Origin: Dallia pectoralis
Lineage: Eukaryota > Chordata > Actinopteri > Esociformes > Umbridae
Direction of reading: 5' to 3'
NCBI GenBank assembly: GCA_029465975.1
Contig: CM055753.1
Span: forward strand, 13,693,625 to 13,757,624
Length of the DNA stretch: 64,000 nt
In this document: in pieces, positions 19,237 to 27,705 of the stretch
Layout: every line of letters starts with the position of its first letter
Numbering within the stretch: position 1 is the first letter of the stretch
Notes under the pieces: generated by a model
Told to the model about the DNA's origin: nothing
The model's input: only the letters and a program-made list of their open reading frames with translations
Databases searched by the model: none
Made by a program: the position numbers and the translations under genes

Positions 19237-21441
19237 TTAAAACTTTTCATTTAACCCTGTTGGGTCAACAGTCCCTAATGCTCTGATCCATCCTCTCTCT
19301 GCTCTCTGTCTCTGTGGTTTGGACCAGTTTTTATTAGTCTCAAGCCCGAAAACAGTTATATTCTCCACCGCGTGTGTCTGAAAGTGAGTGTAAAGCACTG
19401 TGGTTTTATCCCTTTTATCAATGTGATAGAGATGTTGTTTAAACCGAGCACCTATTGTGTTTTTTGTTTCCCCAATATATATCTGCCGACACAAACTGCA
19501 CCTAATCCCGTAGACCGAGTTGGCCGTTTCCAACCCCATGCTCTGCCATATTGGAGCACCTAACCCCGAAAGTGGGTTCTGAAGAAACTTGAGTTTTAAA
19601 AGGTATTTGTCATTGTCCAGTGTTTTTTTCCGTTGTGTGAGACTGGAGCGGACCAGCATGTCTTTAAGGTTTTTATTTCTCCTATATGCTGATATCACTC
19701 TGAATTTCTCTAGAGCCACATTACCTTGCTGAGCCTGTTGGAAGTGGGATTTAAGTTGTGAGCTCAGTCCCACCAGGCTCCTAGAAAATGTGGCCACAAA
19801 CGGTATAATAATGCGGTTGTCAATCTCCTTTATATACACTCCTTCATTTTCAAATATCTGTCTCACCTCAGTTTTTATTTCCCTTAGAAAACGTTTGGAG
19901 TAGCCCCGTGGGCCTAGAGCTCTGAATAGAGTTCCGGTGGCCTTCTCCACATCCTCTGGTAAGGTACAGATACGATTAAACCTTATAAGTTGAGATTTAA
20001 TCAACCCCCTATAGGTATGCTTGGGGTGGAAACTAGATTTATGCAACAGAGCATGTCTGTCTGTTTCCTTAAAAAAAACTCTTGTTGCCAATGATTTAAA
20101 CCCCCCTGCCTCGGGTCTAAAAAACACCTGTGTGTCTAAAAACTCTAGTTTCTCATCCTGTTTGTTGTGAGTGATAGTGATTGCTGGGTGGTGTGTATTT
20201 AAAACCTCCAGAAAGGATTCAAACTCTAGAGCAGAATGGCTCCAGATGCCAAAGATGTCGTCTAGATATCTGTAATAGAGTAATGGTAAGGTCTGACATT
20301 TTAGAAAAGCAGTTTCCTCCCAAAAGCACATATACAGGTTGGCAAAAGCAGGGGCAAATTTTTTGCCCATGGCTGTTCCATGTATCTGGAGGTAATACTT
20401 TCCATTAAACTCAAAGTCGTTCCTAGTCAAGCTAAGTTCCAATAGATCCAGTACAGCTTTATCTGGACGTTTAGGGTCTGGAAATCTACTAAAGGAGTGT
20501 CTGACTGCTTGAAGGCCCAGGGCCGTATCGATGTTTGTGTACAGTGAGTTGATATCCACAGAAAATAAAAAGGCCCCCTCAGGTATTTTCAAATTTTTCA
20601 GTTTATTCACAAAGTCATATGTGTCCTTCACATAACTGGCGTGTTTCTGGGAAAGGGGGTTAATGTAGAAATCAACATATTCTGCCACTCGATACGACTC
20701 TGATCCACAGTCACTCACAATAGGACGGCCGCATGGAACCCGAAACGGGACGGTCCACTTCTCTGGAGCCTTATGGATTTTGGGAAGCAGATACAGTTGT
20801 CTAGGTCTGGGCACATCTGGACCCAACAGGTAGGACATTTGTTTTGCTGTGATAAAATGGCTATCATACAGCTCCACCAATATCTCCCGGATCATACCCT
20901 GTGTCTCAGTTTGAATGGAGTGAGGTAATGGGGCATAATGTTGGTGGTTGTCCAGCTGTCTATTTGCCTCCAACAGATATTGGACCCTATCCATGATGAC
21001 AATTTGGGATCCCTTATCAGCCGGTTTTATAACAATGCTCTGATTGTTGCCAAGCTTTTTAATAGCATTTAATTGTTGGTTAGTGAGATTCAAATTAGTA
21101 ACTGGTTTGGGCCTGAACTTCCCAAAATAATTTAAATCACTCCGTATGAGAGTCTGTATTGGGTTTGTGACTGATTTTAATGTGGGCTCCCAAGTGGAAG
21201 GGTTTGTAAAGGGCACATGTGCAAAGTCTGTATCATAATTAAAATGGTCTAGTATTTTTAACCTCCTGTGATAGGCATGTAGGTCCCTCCGGAGTTCCAT
21301 GCGGTCGGTCTGTCTTGGGGTAGGAATAAAAGTGAGTCCTCGCTCCAAAACCTCCCCCTCTACCTCAGTAAGTATATAAGATAGAGAAAGGTTGGTGATG
21401 TTCGAGTGGGGAGCTGTCGTCAGACACTGTTCTCCCTTCAC
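19237..21441 (-). CDS. Penelope-like element reverse transcriptase with GIY-YIG endonuclease
   Basis: A 734-aa frame. RT landmarks run in order: KPADKGSQIVIMD near residue 139, YLLPKIHK near 217, motif A FSVDINSLYTNID (Asp296), motif B QIHGTAMGKKFAPAFANLYM near 352, motif C RYLDDIFGIW (Asp394/Asp395) and KLEFLDTQ near 431. The C terminus is a GIY-YIG nuclease: VYGIRCSLCRQIYIGETKN near 643-661 with a CxxC zinc-ligand pair, Arg666, His670, and RAERGWI with Glu715, ending GLNEKF. RT followed by GIY-YIG defines Penelope-like retroelements. No ATG sits at the start: the frame opens after a stop just upstream and the first plausible codon is GTG at 21441. All key residues are present, so the copy could be recent. 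Confidence 0.93.
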   Translation of the reverse strand: MKGEQCLTTAPHSNITNLSLSYILTEVEGEVLERGLTFIPTPRQTDRMELRRDLHAYHRRLKILDHFNYDTDFAHVPFTNPSTWEPTLKSVTNPIQTLIRSDLNYFGKFRPKPVTNLNLTNQQLNAIKKLGNNQSIVIKPADKGSQIVIMDRVQYLLEANRQLDNHQHYAPLPHSIQTETQGMIREILVELYDSHFITAKQMSYLLGPDVPRPRQLYLLPKIHKAPEKWTVPFRVPCGRPIVSDCGSESYRVAEYVDFYINPLSQKHASYVKDTYDFVNKLKNLKIPEGAFLFSVDINSLYTNIDTALGLQAVRHSFSRFPDPKRPDKAVLDLLELSLTRNDFEFNGKYYLQIHGTAMGKKFAPAFANLYMCFWEETAFLKCQTLPLLYYRYLDDIFGIWSHSALEFESFLEVLNTHHPAITITHNKQDEKLEFLDTQVFFRPEAGGFKSLATRVFFKETDRHALLHKSSFHPKHTYRGLIKSQLIRFNRICTLPEDVEKATGTLFRALGPRGYSKRFLREIKTEVRQIFENEGVYIKEIDNRIIIPFVATFSRSLVGLSSQLKSHFQQAQQGNVALEKFRVISAYRRNKNLKDMLVRSSLTQRKKTLDNDKYLLKLKFLQNPLSGLGAPIWQSMGLETANSVYGIRCSLCRQIYIGETKNTIGARFKQHLYHIDKRDKTTVLYTHFQTHAVENITVFGLETNKNWSKPQRQRAERGWIRALGTVDPTGLNEKF

Positions 21442-22214
21442 ATGTTTAATTGATCCAGCCAGAATTGAAGGATCTCAGTGGCTGTCTCTGCTGTCCAGTG
21501 GACTGGATCTCGGGCCCTTGTGTGGAACCGGAGTTGATTCAGTTCTGGTAAATAATTACATTTCTCCAGAATTGTTTGATTTAGTTTCTTTAGGAGGGAC
21601 TGCTGATCTCTTTCTAGTCTGTCTGAAAAATTGATTAGGGGGACGTAAAGGATTGCACTGGGGAATTTGCTTTCACACACCTTCAGTAACTGTTGCAGTT
21701 GTTTCCAGGTGGTATTTGATGTCTGTCTGGAGAGGCAGTTGTTTAAGCCTGCCGACAGGATCACCTTCTCTGTGAGGGGGTTAGGTTCTAACTTTTCTAA
21801 CACCCCCTTCAAGTGGTAAAAGGTGGCCCCTGGAAAGCTGTCCACCTGTACCCGAGCATCACTGAAGGTTGGGATGCATGATAAATTTGAGTCTCCCATA
21901 ACAATAATAGGTTTGACTATGTTTAACTCCCAGTCAAATATCTTTCTCCCTGTGTTAGGGTGTCTAAATGGCTCACGGCGAGTGGCTAGGACAGGCTCAG
22001 AAGGCAGGTGGGTTGTTTTAATGTTAGAAGGGGACTCAGATTGGGTTTCACTTTGCAAAGAATTCTCTTTTGTGTTGTGACCCATCATCATTTTATGTCC
22101 CCCTGTTTTAACAGTAACCACTGCTTTAGCCTGTTCTGCCATCGCCCGGTGCCCTTGTTGTTCTGGCTCTGGAGGGGGTATAAAGGAAATTGTGTTACTA
22201 CAGGGAACCACCAC
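21438..22214 (-). CDS. PLE ORF1, C-terminal SGNH hydrolase domain
   Basis: A 258-aa frame. SGNH blocks are complete: VMGDSN (Ser109), FPGA (Gly129), SAGLNNC (Asn158/Asn159) and DPVHWT (Asp236, His239). This is the esterase or acetylhydrolase fold found in ORF1-type proteins of several animal retroelements. What it does for the element is not known to me. The frame ends in TGA at 21438, a few bases into the RT frame. The natural start is probably upstream in the 22088-23089 frame, with a one-base shift near 22227 separating the two pieces. Confidence 0.8.
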   Translation of the reverse strand: MVVPCSNTISFIPPPEPEQQGHRAMAEQAKAVVTVKTGGHKMMMGHNTKENSLQSETQSESPSNIKTTHLPSEPVLATRREPFRHPNTGRKIFDWELNIVKPIIVMGDSNLSCIPTFSDARVQVDSFPGATFYHLKGVLEKLEPNPLTEKVILSAGLNNCLSRQTSNTTWKQLQQLLKVCESKFPSAILYVPLINFSDRLERDQQSLLKKLNQTILEKCNYLPELNQLRFHTRARDPVHWTAETATEILQFWLDQLNM

Positions 22215-23089
22215 ATTGGAGTAAAAGGGTCGGTCACAGGACTGCCTAAAATTTCCCCAGCCAAAATCTCGCCCTCCCCAGACTTTTTCTGAACTTGAGG
22301 ACTAGATGCCCTACTGTTCTCCCCAGATGGTAAATCCTCATGGAGCGCAAAGCTGATGTTCTTAAATGGACAGGGCTCAATCTCAATGACAGCCTGTACT
22401 GTGTGCAATGAAGAGGTTTTAATGGGAATTATGGTTGGTGTCACCTTACCATCTGTCCCTTCCGATCTAGGACTGGCTACTGCCTGAGCATATGAGGCAT
22501 GTCTCAAAGGCTGAGAGACCTTGGGTAAGGGTGGGAACTCCACAAAAGACAGAGTCACAGGTGTCTCGGTTGATGGAACTAACCGGGGAGCTAGTAGCAT
22601 GGACCTCAGTGTATCTGCTGAAGTTGTAGTGAACTTCCGCCTATACCTGGCTTTAGCCCAGACTACTGCCTTATTAAAGGCCTCCATATTAAAAGTCTGA
22701 CGTTCCTCCAATCCCTGTGCTATCACTGAGTCATAGTGTTCCCTTAATATACCCATATTGCCCTCCATCCACTGTGCAGTGTTCTGCCTGACCCTCTCCA
22801 AGGTGTGTTCATTAGGTGATGATGGTTTAATGAAAGCAGATAGCTTAGCAACCTGTCTAAGCATACCCGGGGGGCAAGAATCCACAGTTACAGACCTTGC
22901 CCAAACCTCGGAGTGGTGTAAGGCCTGTAGCAATTTAAAATATTTTTTGGTACTAACCAGGTCCACAGGTGTAATGGGTCCATTTATGATCTGTCTCTTA
23001 TTTGTGTTCCCTAAAGAGGCTGAGGAACACTCACCCAAAAGGGTATTCTGGGCCATGTGCCCAACCCGGTTTCTGGGAGGGACAGCCAT
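22088..23089 (-). CDS. PLE ORF1, N-terminal part
   Basis: A 333-aa frame starting MAVPPRNRVGHMAQ. I recognise no domain in residues 1-280. It contains SEVWARSVTV, a basic stretch AKARYRRKF and Pro/Ser-rich linkers. The last 40 residues or so (after about 22227) look out of frame, and the SGNH frame continues more naturally. At that point this copy has TTTT where the inverted copy (about 31712) has TTTTT, which would join the two frames. ORF1 would then be a single protein of roughly 540-550 aa ending in the SGNH domain. Confidence 0.7.
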   Translation of the reverse strand: MAVPPRNRVGHMAQNTLLGECSSASLGNTNKRQIINGPITPVDLVSTKKYFKLLQALHHSEVWARSVTVDSCPPGMLRQVAKLSAFIKPSSPNEHTLERVRQNTAQWMEGNMGILREHYDSVIAQGLEERQTFNMEAFNKAVVWAKARYRRKFTTTSADTLRSMLLAPRLVPSTETPVTLSFVEFPPLPKVSQPLRHASYAQAVASPRSEGTDGKVTPTIIPIKTSSLHTVQAVIEIEPCPFKNISFALHEDLPSGENSRASSPQVQKKSGEGEILAGEILGSPVTDPFTPMWWFPVVTQFPLYPLQSQNNKGTGRWQNRLKQWLLLKQGDIK

Positions 23090-24061
23090 TTTGGAATCTG
23101 CTGTCTTAAAGCTGATTGATAAAACAATAAACAGGTAAGATCAGAGTATATAAAATGAATACAAAACGGGTGTAATTCAATCTAAAACAAAACTATCGGA
23201 CCCAAGGTAAGGGTCCTATAAGGGGGTTAGAGAGTACATAAAAAACACAAAACACACAATTATTAGTGACAATTTTAGGAACAAGATCTAGCAAACAAAC
23301 TAGATCTTAAAACACTCACTTTTTCCTAAACAGGTATACTCCCAAAGAGGGAACCCTGACTCTCCTCTAACGGATGTTGGATGTCAGTTAAAAGTTCCTT
23401 TCTTTAAAATGGAAGTATAAAACTGGTGGTTGGGTGTTAAAAACCAGGGGAAAATTAAAAGGATTTTAAGAAACACGTTGTCTTCAGTGTGCACACCATG
23501 TTCAGGATAGAATCTTACCCGGGTTTTCTACTCCATACTCACATCTGTAGAATGTTGGGTGGCCAACCCATGAGTAATGGAGGATAAAAACAATGATGAT
23601 GTTAGTGTGCTCCTGCACTTGAAGTGTTTTAAAATGTTCTGAATCCTTTTAGTTTAAAATGTTCTGAGTCCCCAGCTTTAAAAAGAGAGTGTCCCAAAAG
23701 TCAATACAATTGCTTACATTTAAACAAAAAGAAAAGCGCTGCCTGACGTTTCGCCTATTCAGGCTTCATCAGAGGTAGCAAGAGAATTAGTTTGACAGGA
23801 CCTTTAAAAAGGGTTTCAAAGGGGAGGACCTATTGTGATGGTCACTGTTGATTGGTCCTTGAGATGTTTTCCCCTAATTACTAGACATCTTTAAAATAAA
23901 AAAGGTCCCCAAAGAAGATGCTAGTGCCCCTATAGGTTGGGAAGACTCCATCCTGTTCTGTGAGGAGCCTTACAACCGGTTCCCGTTGCCCAACATATAC
24001 TCTTGTTAAAAAGGACATATATATTTAAAATACAAGGGTGATAAAAGCCAACCAGGCACAG
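23090..24061 (-). other. PLE 5' leader region
   Basis: Non-coding sequence upstream of ORF1 on the - strand. It contains the hammerhead motif at 23738-23779. The rest is AT-rich with no open frame that I recognise. Confidence 0.6.
23738..23779 (-). ncRNA. Hammerhead ribozyme motif (type I, minimal stem III)
   Basis: On the - strand the order is stem I arm GCTACCT, core CTGATGA, stem II A-GCCT-GAAT-AGGC, core GAAAC, GTC, stem I arm AGGCAGC. The two stem I arms pair at six of seven positions (one A-C mismatch). Stem II is four pairs with a bulged A. Stem III is reduced to the A-U and C-G pairs around ACGT, and cleavage is predicted after the C of GTC. Hammerheads with very short stem III are known from Penelope-like elements, where they are thought to process element RNA. 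It lies about 650 nt upstream of ORF1 on the same strand. Confidence 0.78.
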
Positions 24062-24650
24062 GCTAGGTTAGGTGAGGGACCAATTAAAACACTAAAAGTG
24101 TGTTAAAATGTGCACGGGCACAGGGGCTATATAAAACTATCTTCCCCTTATATTCTTATAAAATTATAAAAAAGAATGAACGACAAAGACAGGACAAGAC
24201 AAGACAAACAAGGGGGAAAGTTCGGTGTTTCGGCACCTGTGCCACTGTGGTTAAGTTTAGGCACAGGTGCCACTGAGGTTAGGGTTAGGTTTTGTGTAAA
24301 GGGGCAGGGGGATCCTTTATAGAGGGGAGGGAAATATGGTGATGTGTTTTGGCACCTGTGCTACTGAGGTTAAGTTTAGGCACAGGTGCCATTGAGGTTA
24401 AGTTTAGGCACCTGTGCCACTGATGTTAGGTTTAGGCACAGGTGCCACTGAGGTTAAGGTTAGGGTTTGCGTAAAGGGGCAGGGGGACCCTGAGTAGAGG
24501 GGAGGGAAATAGGGTGAAGAGTTTTGACACCTGTGCTGCTACGGTTAAGTTTAGGCACAGGTGCCATTGAGGTTAAGTTTAGGCACCTGTGCCACTGATG
24601 TTAGGTTTTTAGGTGCCACTGAGGTTATGGTTAGGGCTAGTGGGATTGGG
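24062..24650 (-). repeat. Repeat D, upstream copy (flanks the PLE)
   Basis: Direct repeat of 17640-18345, starting with the same GGTTAGGTGAGGGACCAATT. It has the alternating GGCACAGGTGCC and GGCACCTGTGCC boxes separated by ACTGAGGTTAAGTTTA-type spacers. It is one to two boxes shorter than the downstream copy and ends in a telomeric run. Confidence 0.75.
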
Positions 24651-24775
24651 TTAGGGTTAGGGTTAGGTTAGGGTTAGGGTTAGGTTAGGGTTAGGGTTAG
24701 GGTTAGGGTTATGTTAGGGTTAGGGTTAGGGGTTAGGTGCTATGGGTTAGGGTTAGGGTTAGGGTTAGGAAACTG
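24650..24775 (+). repeat. Interstitial TTAGGG array
   Basis: About 18 TTAGGG or GTTAGG units with few interruptions, the cleanest telomere-type run in the window. It joins repeat D to a PLE endonuclease tail at about 24773. Confidence 0.93.
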
Positions 24776-25140
24776 AAACAGTTGGGTGACATCATCATAG
24801 ATGATGTACACCAATGCATGAACTATGTACCCGCGGTCTCCCCCCGGACCCTCACCTCTCATTCAAACCAAGAGGCTGTATTGTCCCCAATCTGTGGATC
24901 CACAACCTTTCAGCCCTCCGTCTCTGGGTCGTGGACCACCTACAGTTGGCCTCCAAAATAGTGGCCTCTAATTGGGGCCAACCCTGTATTATAAAATGTT
25001 GGACCAGAGGGACACCAGTGTCCTTTCTCCTAATGATGTTATACCTGTGTTGTGTGAATCTGGTCAACAGGGTATTTCCTGTTTGCATATGGCAATGTTT
25101 GCCGTTTCAACAAATAGGTCTTTGCTTATAAATTGGCAAT
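24773..25140 (-). mobile_element. PLE endonuclease tail, second family (copy a)
   Basis: The - strand frame 25088-24852 reads GNTLLTRFTQHRYNIIRRKD, TGVPLVQHFIIQGWPQLEAT and ends RAERLWIHRLGTIQPLGLNE. The RAExxWIxxLGTxxPxGLNE ending matches the C terminus of PLE GIY-YIG endonucleases, including the PLE at 19237, but the rest differs, so this is another family. It is 5'-truncated. It also serves as an uninterrupted version of the site where the LTR element inserted in copy b. Confidence 0.75.
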
Positions 25141-25640
25141 GTTTGCATTTAATCCTCTAATTAAATTGTGTTCTCCTAAAATTAGGTAAGGTATTAAAAT
25201 CTAATGGTTATGGTTAGGATAAGGGACCAGGAGGGTATTTCCCCCAAATGTCCTCTAATTAAATTATATGTTCCAAGGAGTTGAAATTAGGTCCAGATCC
25301 ATAAAATTGGGATTAGGTAATGGGCCTGCGTTATCTTAAGAATAAATTTAAACGGGGCAAAATTTTGAAGGCCTTCCTTCCATACGCAGATCAAGCACTC
25401 GCCTGGAGAATAATAATTATTCTTACAACATCACGAAGTATAATTGTCATATCTAATACACATAGAACAGTAATAACAGTGTATCAACTCAGATATTAAT
25501 TCAAATACTAAGACTGGAAAATTACCAGAATGCAACATCAGTCCTGAATTTATTGTTATAATCCAACACTTGTTCTTTTATTGTAGGTGAATGAAGAAAG
25601 GAAAGAGTCCAGAGAAAAAACCACGGACAAGTGCGAGCGG
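25141..25640 (+). other. AT-rich spacer
   Basis: No gene or recognisable element. Weak TAGGTAA/GGTTAGG motifs only. Confidence 0.5.
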
Positions 25641-25788
25641 GTTAGGAAACTGAAACAGTTGGGTGACATCATCATAGATGATGTACACCAATGCATGAAC
25701 TATGTACCCGCGGTCTCCCCCCGGACCCTCACCTCTCATTCAAACCAAGAGGCTGTATTGTCCCCAATCTGTGGATCCACAACCTTTC
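25641..25788 (-). mobile_element. PLE endonuclease tail, copy b, left part
   Basis: Near-identical to 24773-24918 (starts GGTTAGGAAACTGAAACAGT). It ends at the LTR element, within ...CACAACCTTTC. It continues at 28640 on the other side of the insertion. Confidence 0.85.
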
Positions 25789-26158
25789 TGTCACGAACCA
25801 GGGTGGTGTAGTGCAGGTTGAAGCCAATTGCAGAGCTTGAATATTCGTTTCGTGCCATTTATTCAAATAACACAAACACGACAACGAACGGTGGAACAAA
25901 CTATACACTGTGTGAAACAAAAGTGCACTTACACAAAGCGACAACTACAAAACTAACACAGCGACAAATCCACATAGACAAACACTCACCGACCAACATA
26001 ACTGTGTGACATAGAAACAATGAACAGCAAACAGTGACATCTAGGCAATCCCTTTATAACCCAGTGATTACAAATCCCCAACAGCTGTAACCAACATAAA
26101 CCAGGAAGTGGGCACCCGAAACCAGACAGTGCAGTACCCTAACTCACCACTCGTGACA
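25789..26158 (-). repeat. LTR (3' LTR in element orientation)
   Basis: A 370-bp terminal repeat with TG...CA ends, preceded by the CTTTC target duplication and followed by the polypurine tract. Confidence 0.92.
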
Positions 26159-26256
26159 GTACCCCCCACTTAAGGCTAGCTCCCAGATAGCCAACAAGAA
26201 CCAACATAACAACAACACACCAAAAAAACAAGGGAGCAACAGGCAAGGACCCACTG

Positions 26257-27705
26257 TCACACCCAAAGGGTAAGTCCCAGACAGCAGGTCCAGCCCTTAA
26301 AGGGCCTTGGTGGCCCGATCGCCGTCTTGTGCGGCAAGGCTTCCGCCATCTTGGTGGACGTGGCGGCGGCCATCGTGGTCGGCGTGGCGGCGGCCATCGA
26401 CGTGGGCGTGGCGGCGGCCATCGACGTGGGCGTGGCGGCGGCCATTTCAGGCGGCGTGGCGGCGGCCATTTCAGGCGGCGTAGTCTCCGCCATTTCAGGC
26501 GGCGTAGTCTCCGCCATTTCAGGCGGCGTAGTCTCCGCCATTTCAGGCGGCGTAGTCTCCGCCATTTCAGGCGGCGTAGTCTCCGCCATTTCAGGCGGCG
26601 TAGTCTCCGCCATTTCAGGCGGCGTAGTCTCCGCCATTTCAGGCGGCGTAGTCTCCGCCATTTCAGGCGGCGTAGTCTCCGCCATTTCAGGCGGCGTAGT
26701 CTCCGCCATATCATGCGGTGACGCTCTGGGAGCTCTGGCAGGCGGTGACGCTCTGGGAGCTCTGGCAGGCGAGGACGCTCTGGGAGCTCTGGCAGGCGAG
26801 GACGCTCTGGGAGCTCTGGCAGGCGAGGACGCTCTGGGAGCTCTGGCAGGCGAGGACGCTCTGGGAGCTCTGGCAGGCGAGGACGCTCTGGGAGCTCTGG
26901 CAGGCGAGGACGCTCTGGGAGCTCTGGCAGGCAAGGACGCTCTGGGAGCTCTGGCAGGCAAGGACGCTCTGGGAGCTCTGGCAGGCAAGGACGCTCTGGG
27001 AGCTCTGGCAGGCAAGGACGCTCTGGGAGCTCTGGCAGGCAAGGACGCTCTGGGAGCTCTGGCAGGCAAGGACGCTCTGGGAGCTCTGGCAGGCAAGGAC
27101 GCTCTGGGAGCTCTGGCAGGCAAGGACGCTCTGGGAGCTCTGGCAGGCGGTGACGCTCTGGGAGCTCTGGCAGGCGGTGACGCTCTGGGAGCTCTGGCAG
27201 GCGGTGACGCTCTGGGAGCTCTGGCAGGCGAGGACGCTCTGGGAGCTCTGGCAGGCGAGGACGCTCTGGGAGCTCTGGCAGGCAAGGACGCTCTGGGAGC
27301 TCTGGCAGGCAAGGACGCTCTGGGAGCTCTGGCAGGCAAGGACGCTCTGGGAGCTCTGGCAGGCGGTGACGCTCTGGGAGCTCTGGCAGGCGGTGACGCT
27401 CTGGGAGCTCTGGCAGGCAAGGACGCTCTGGGAGCTCTGGCGGAGGAAGGAGATGACACTCCGGGAGCTCTGGCAGGCAGGGACGCTCTGGGAGCTCTGG
27501 CAGGCAAGGACGCTCTGGGAGCTCTGGCGGAGGAAGGAGATGACACTCCGGGAGCTCTGGCAGGCAGGGACGCTCTGGGAGCTCTGGCGGAGGAAGGAGG
27601 AGCCCTCAGGGCACTCACACTGGAGTGGGAGGAGCTGGTCCGGGCACTCACGCAGAGGAGGGAGGAGCCGCTCAGGGCACTTAAGCAAAGGTGGGAGGGG
27701 TTCAT
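26257..27705 (-). CDS. Repeat-rich frame inside the LTR element (482 aa)
   Basis: Open through both internal minisatellites. It reads repeated ARAPRASLP/SPP nonapeptides, then repeated MAETTPPE octapeptides, then a unique tail ending FKGWTCCLGLTLWV. No domain is recognised. An overlapping - frame (26711-28339) is also open, so only one, or neither, may be translated. Confidence 0.35.
   Translation of the reverse strand: MNPSHLCLSALSGSSLLCVSARTSSSHSSVSALRAPPSSARAPRASLPARAPGVSSPSSARAPRASLPARAPRASLPARAPGVSSPSSARAPRASLPARAPRASPPARAPRASPPARAPRASLPARAPRASLPARAPRASLPARAPRASSPARAPRASSPARAPRASPPARAPRASPPARAPRASPPARAPRASLPARAPRASLPARAPRASLPARAPRASLPARAPRASLPARAPRASLPARAPRASLPARAPRASLPARAPRASSPARAPRASSPARAPRASSPARAPRASSPARAPRASSPARAPRASSPARAPRASPPARAPRASPHDMAETTPPEMAETTPPEMAETTPPEMAETTPPEMAETTPPEMAETTPPEMAETTPPEMAETTPPEMAETTPPEMAETTPPEMAAATPPEMAAATPTSMAAATPTSMAAATPTTMAAATSTKMAEALPHKTAIGPPRPFKGWTCCLGLTLWV
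26436..26710 (+). repeat. 24-bp minisatellite within the LTR element
   Basis: About eleven units of GCCATTTCAGGCGGCGTAGT plus CTCC. The period keeps frame (MAETTPPE on -). It grades on its left side into GGCGGCGGCC-type variants. Confidence 0.93.

Noticed and set aside
24650..24775. A chromosome end
   Set aside because: Unrelated sequence and a young LTR element continue beyond it. The run is short and interrupted.
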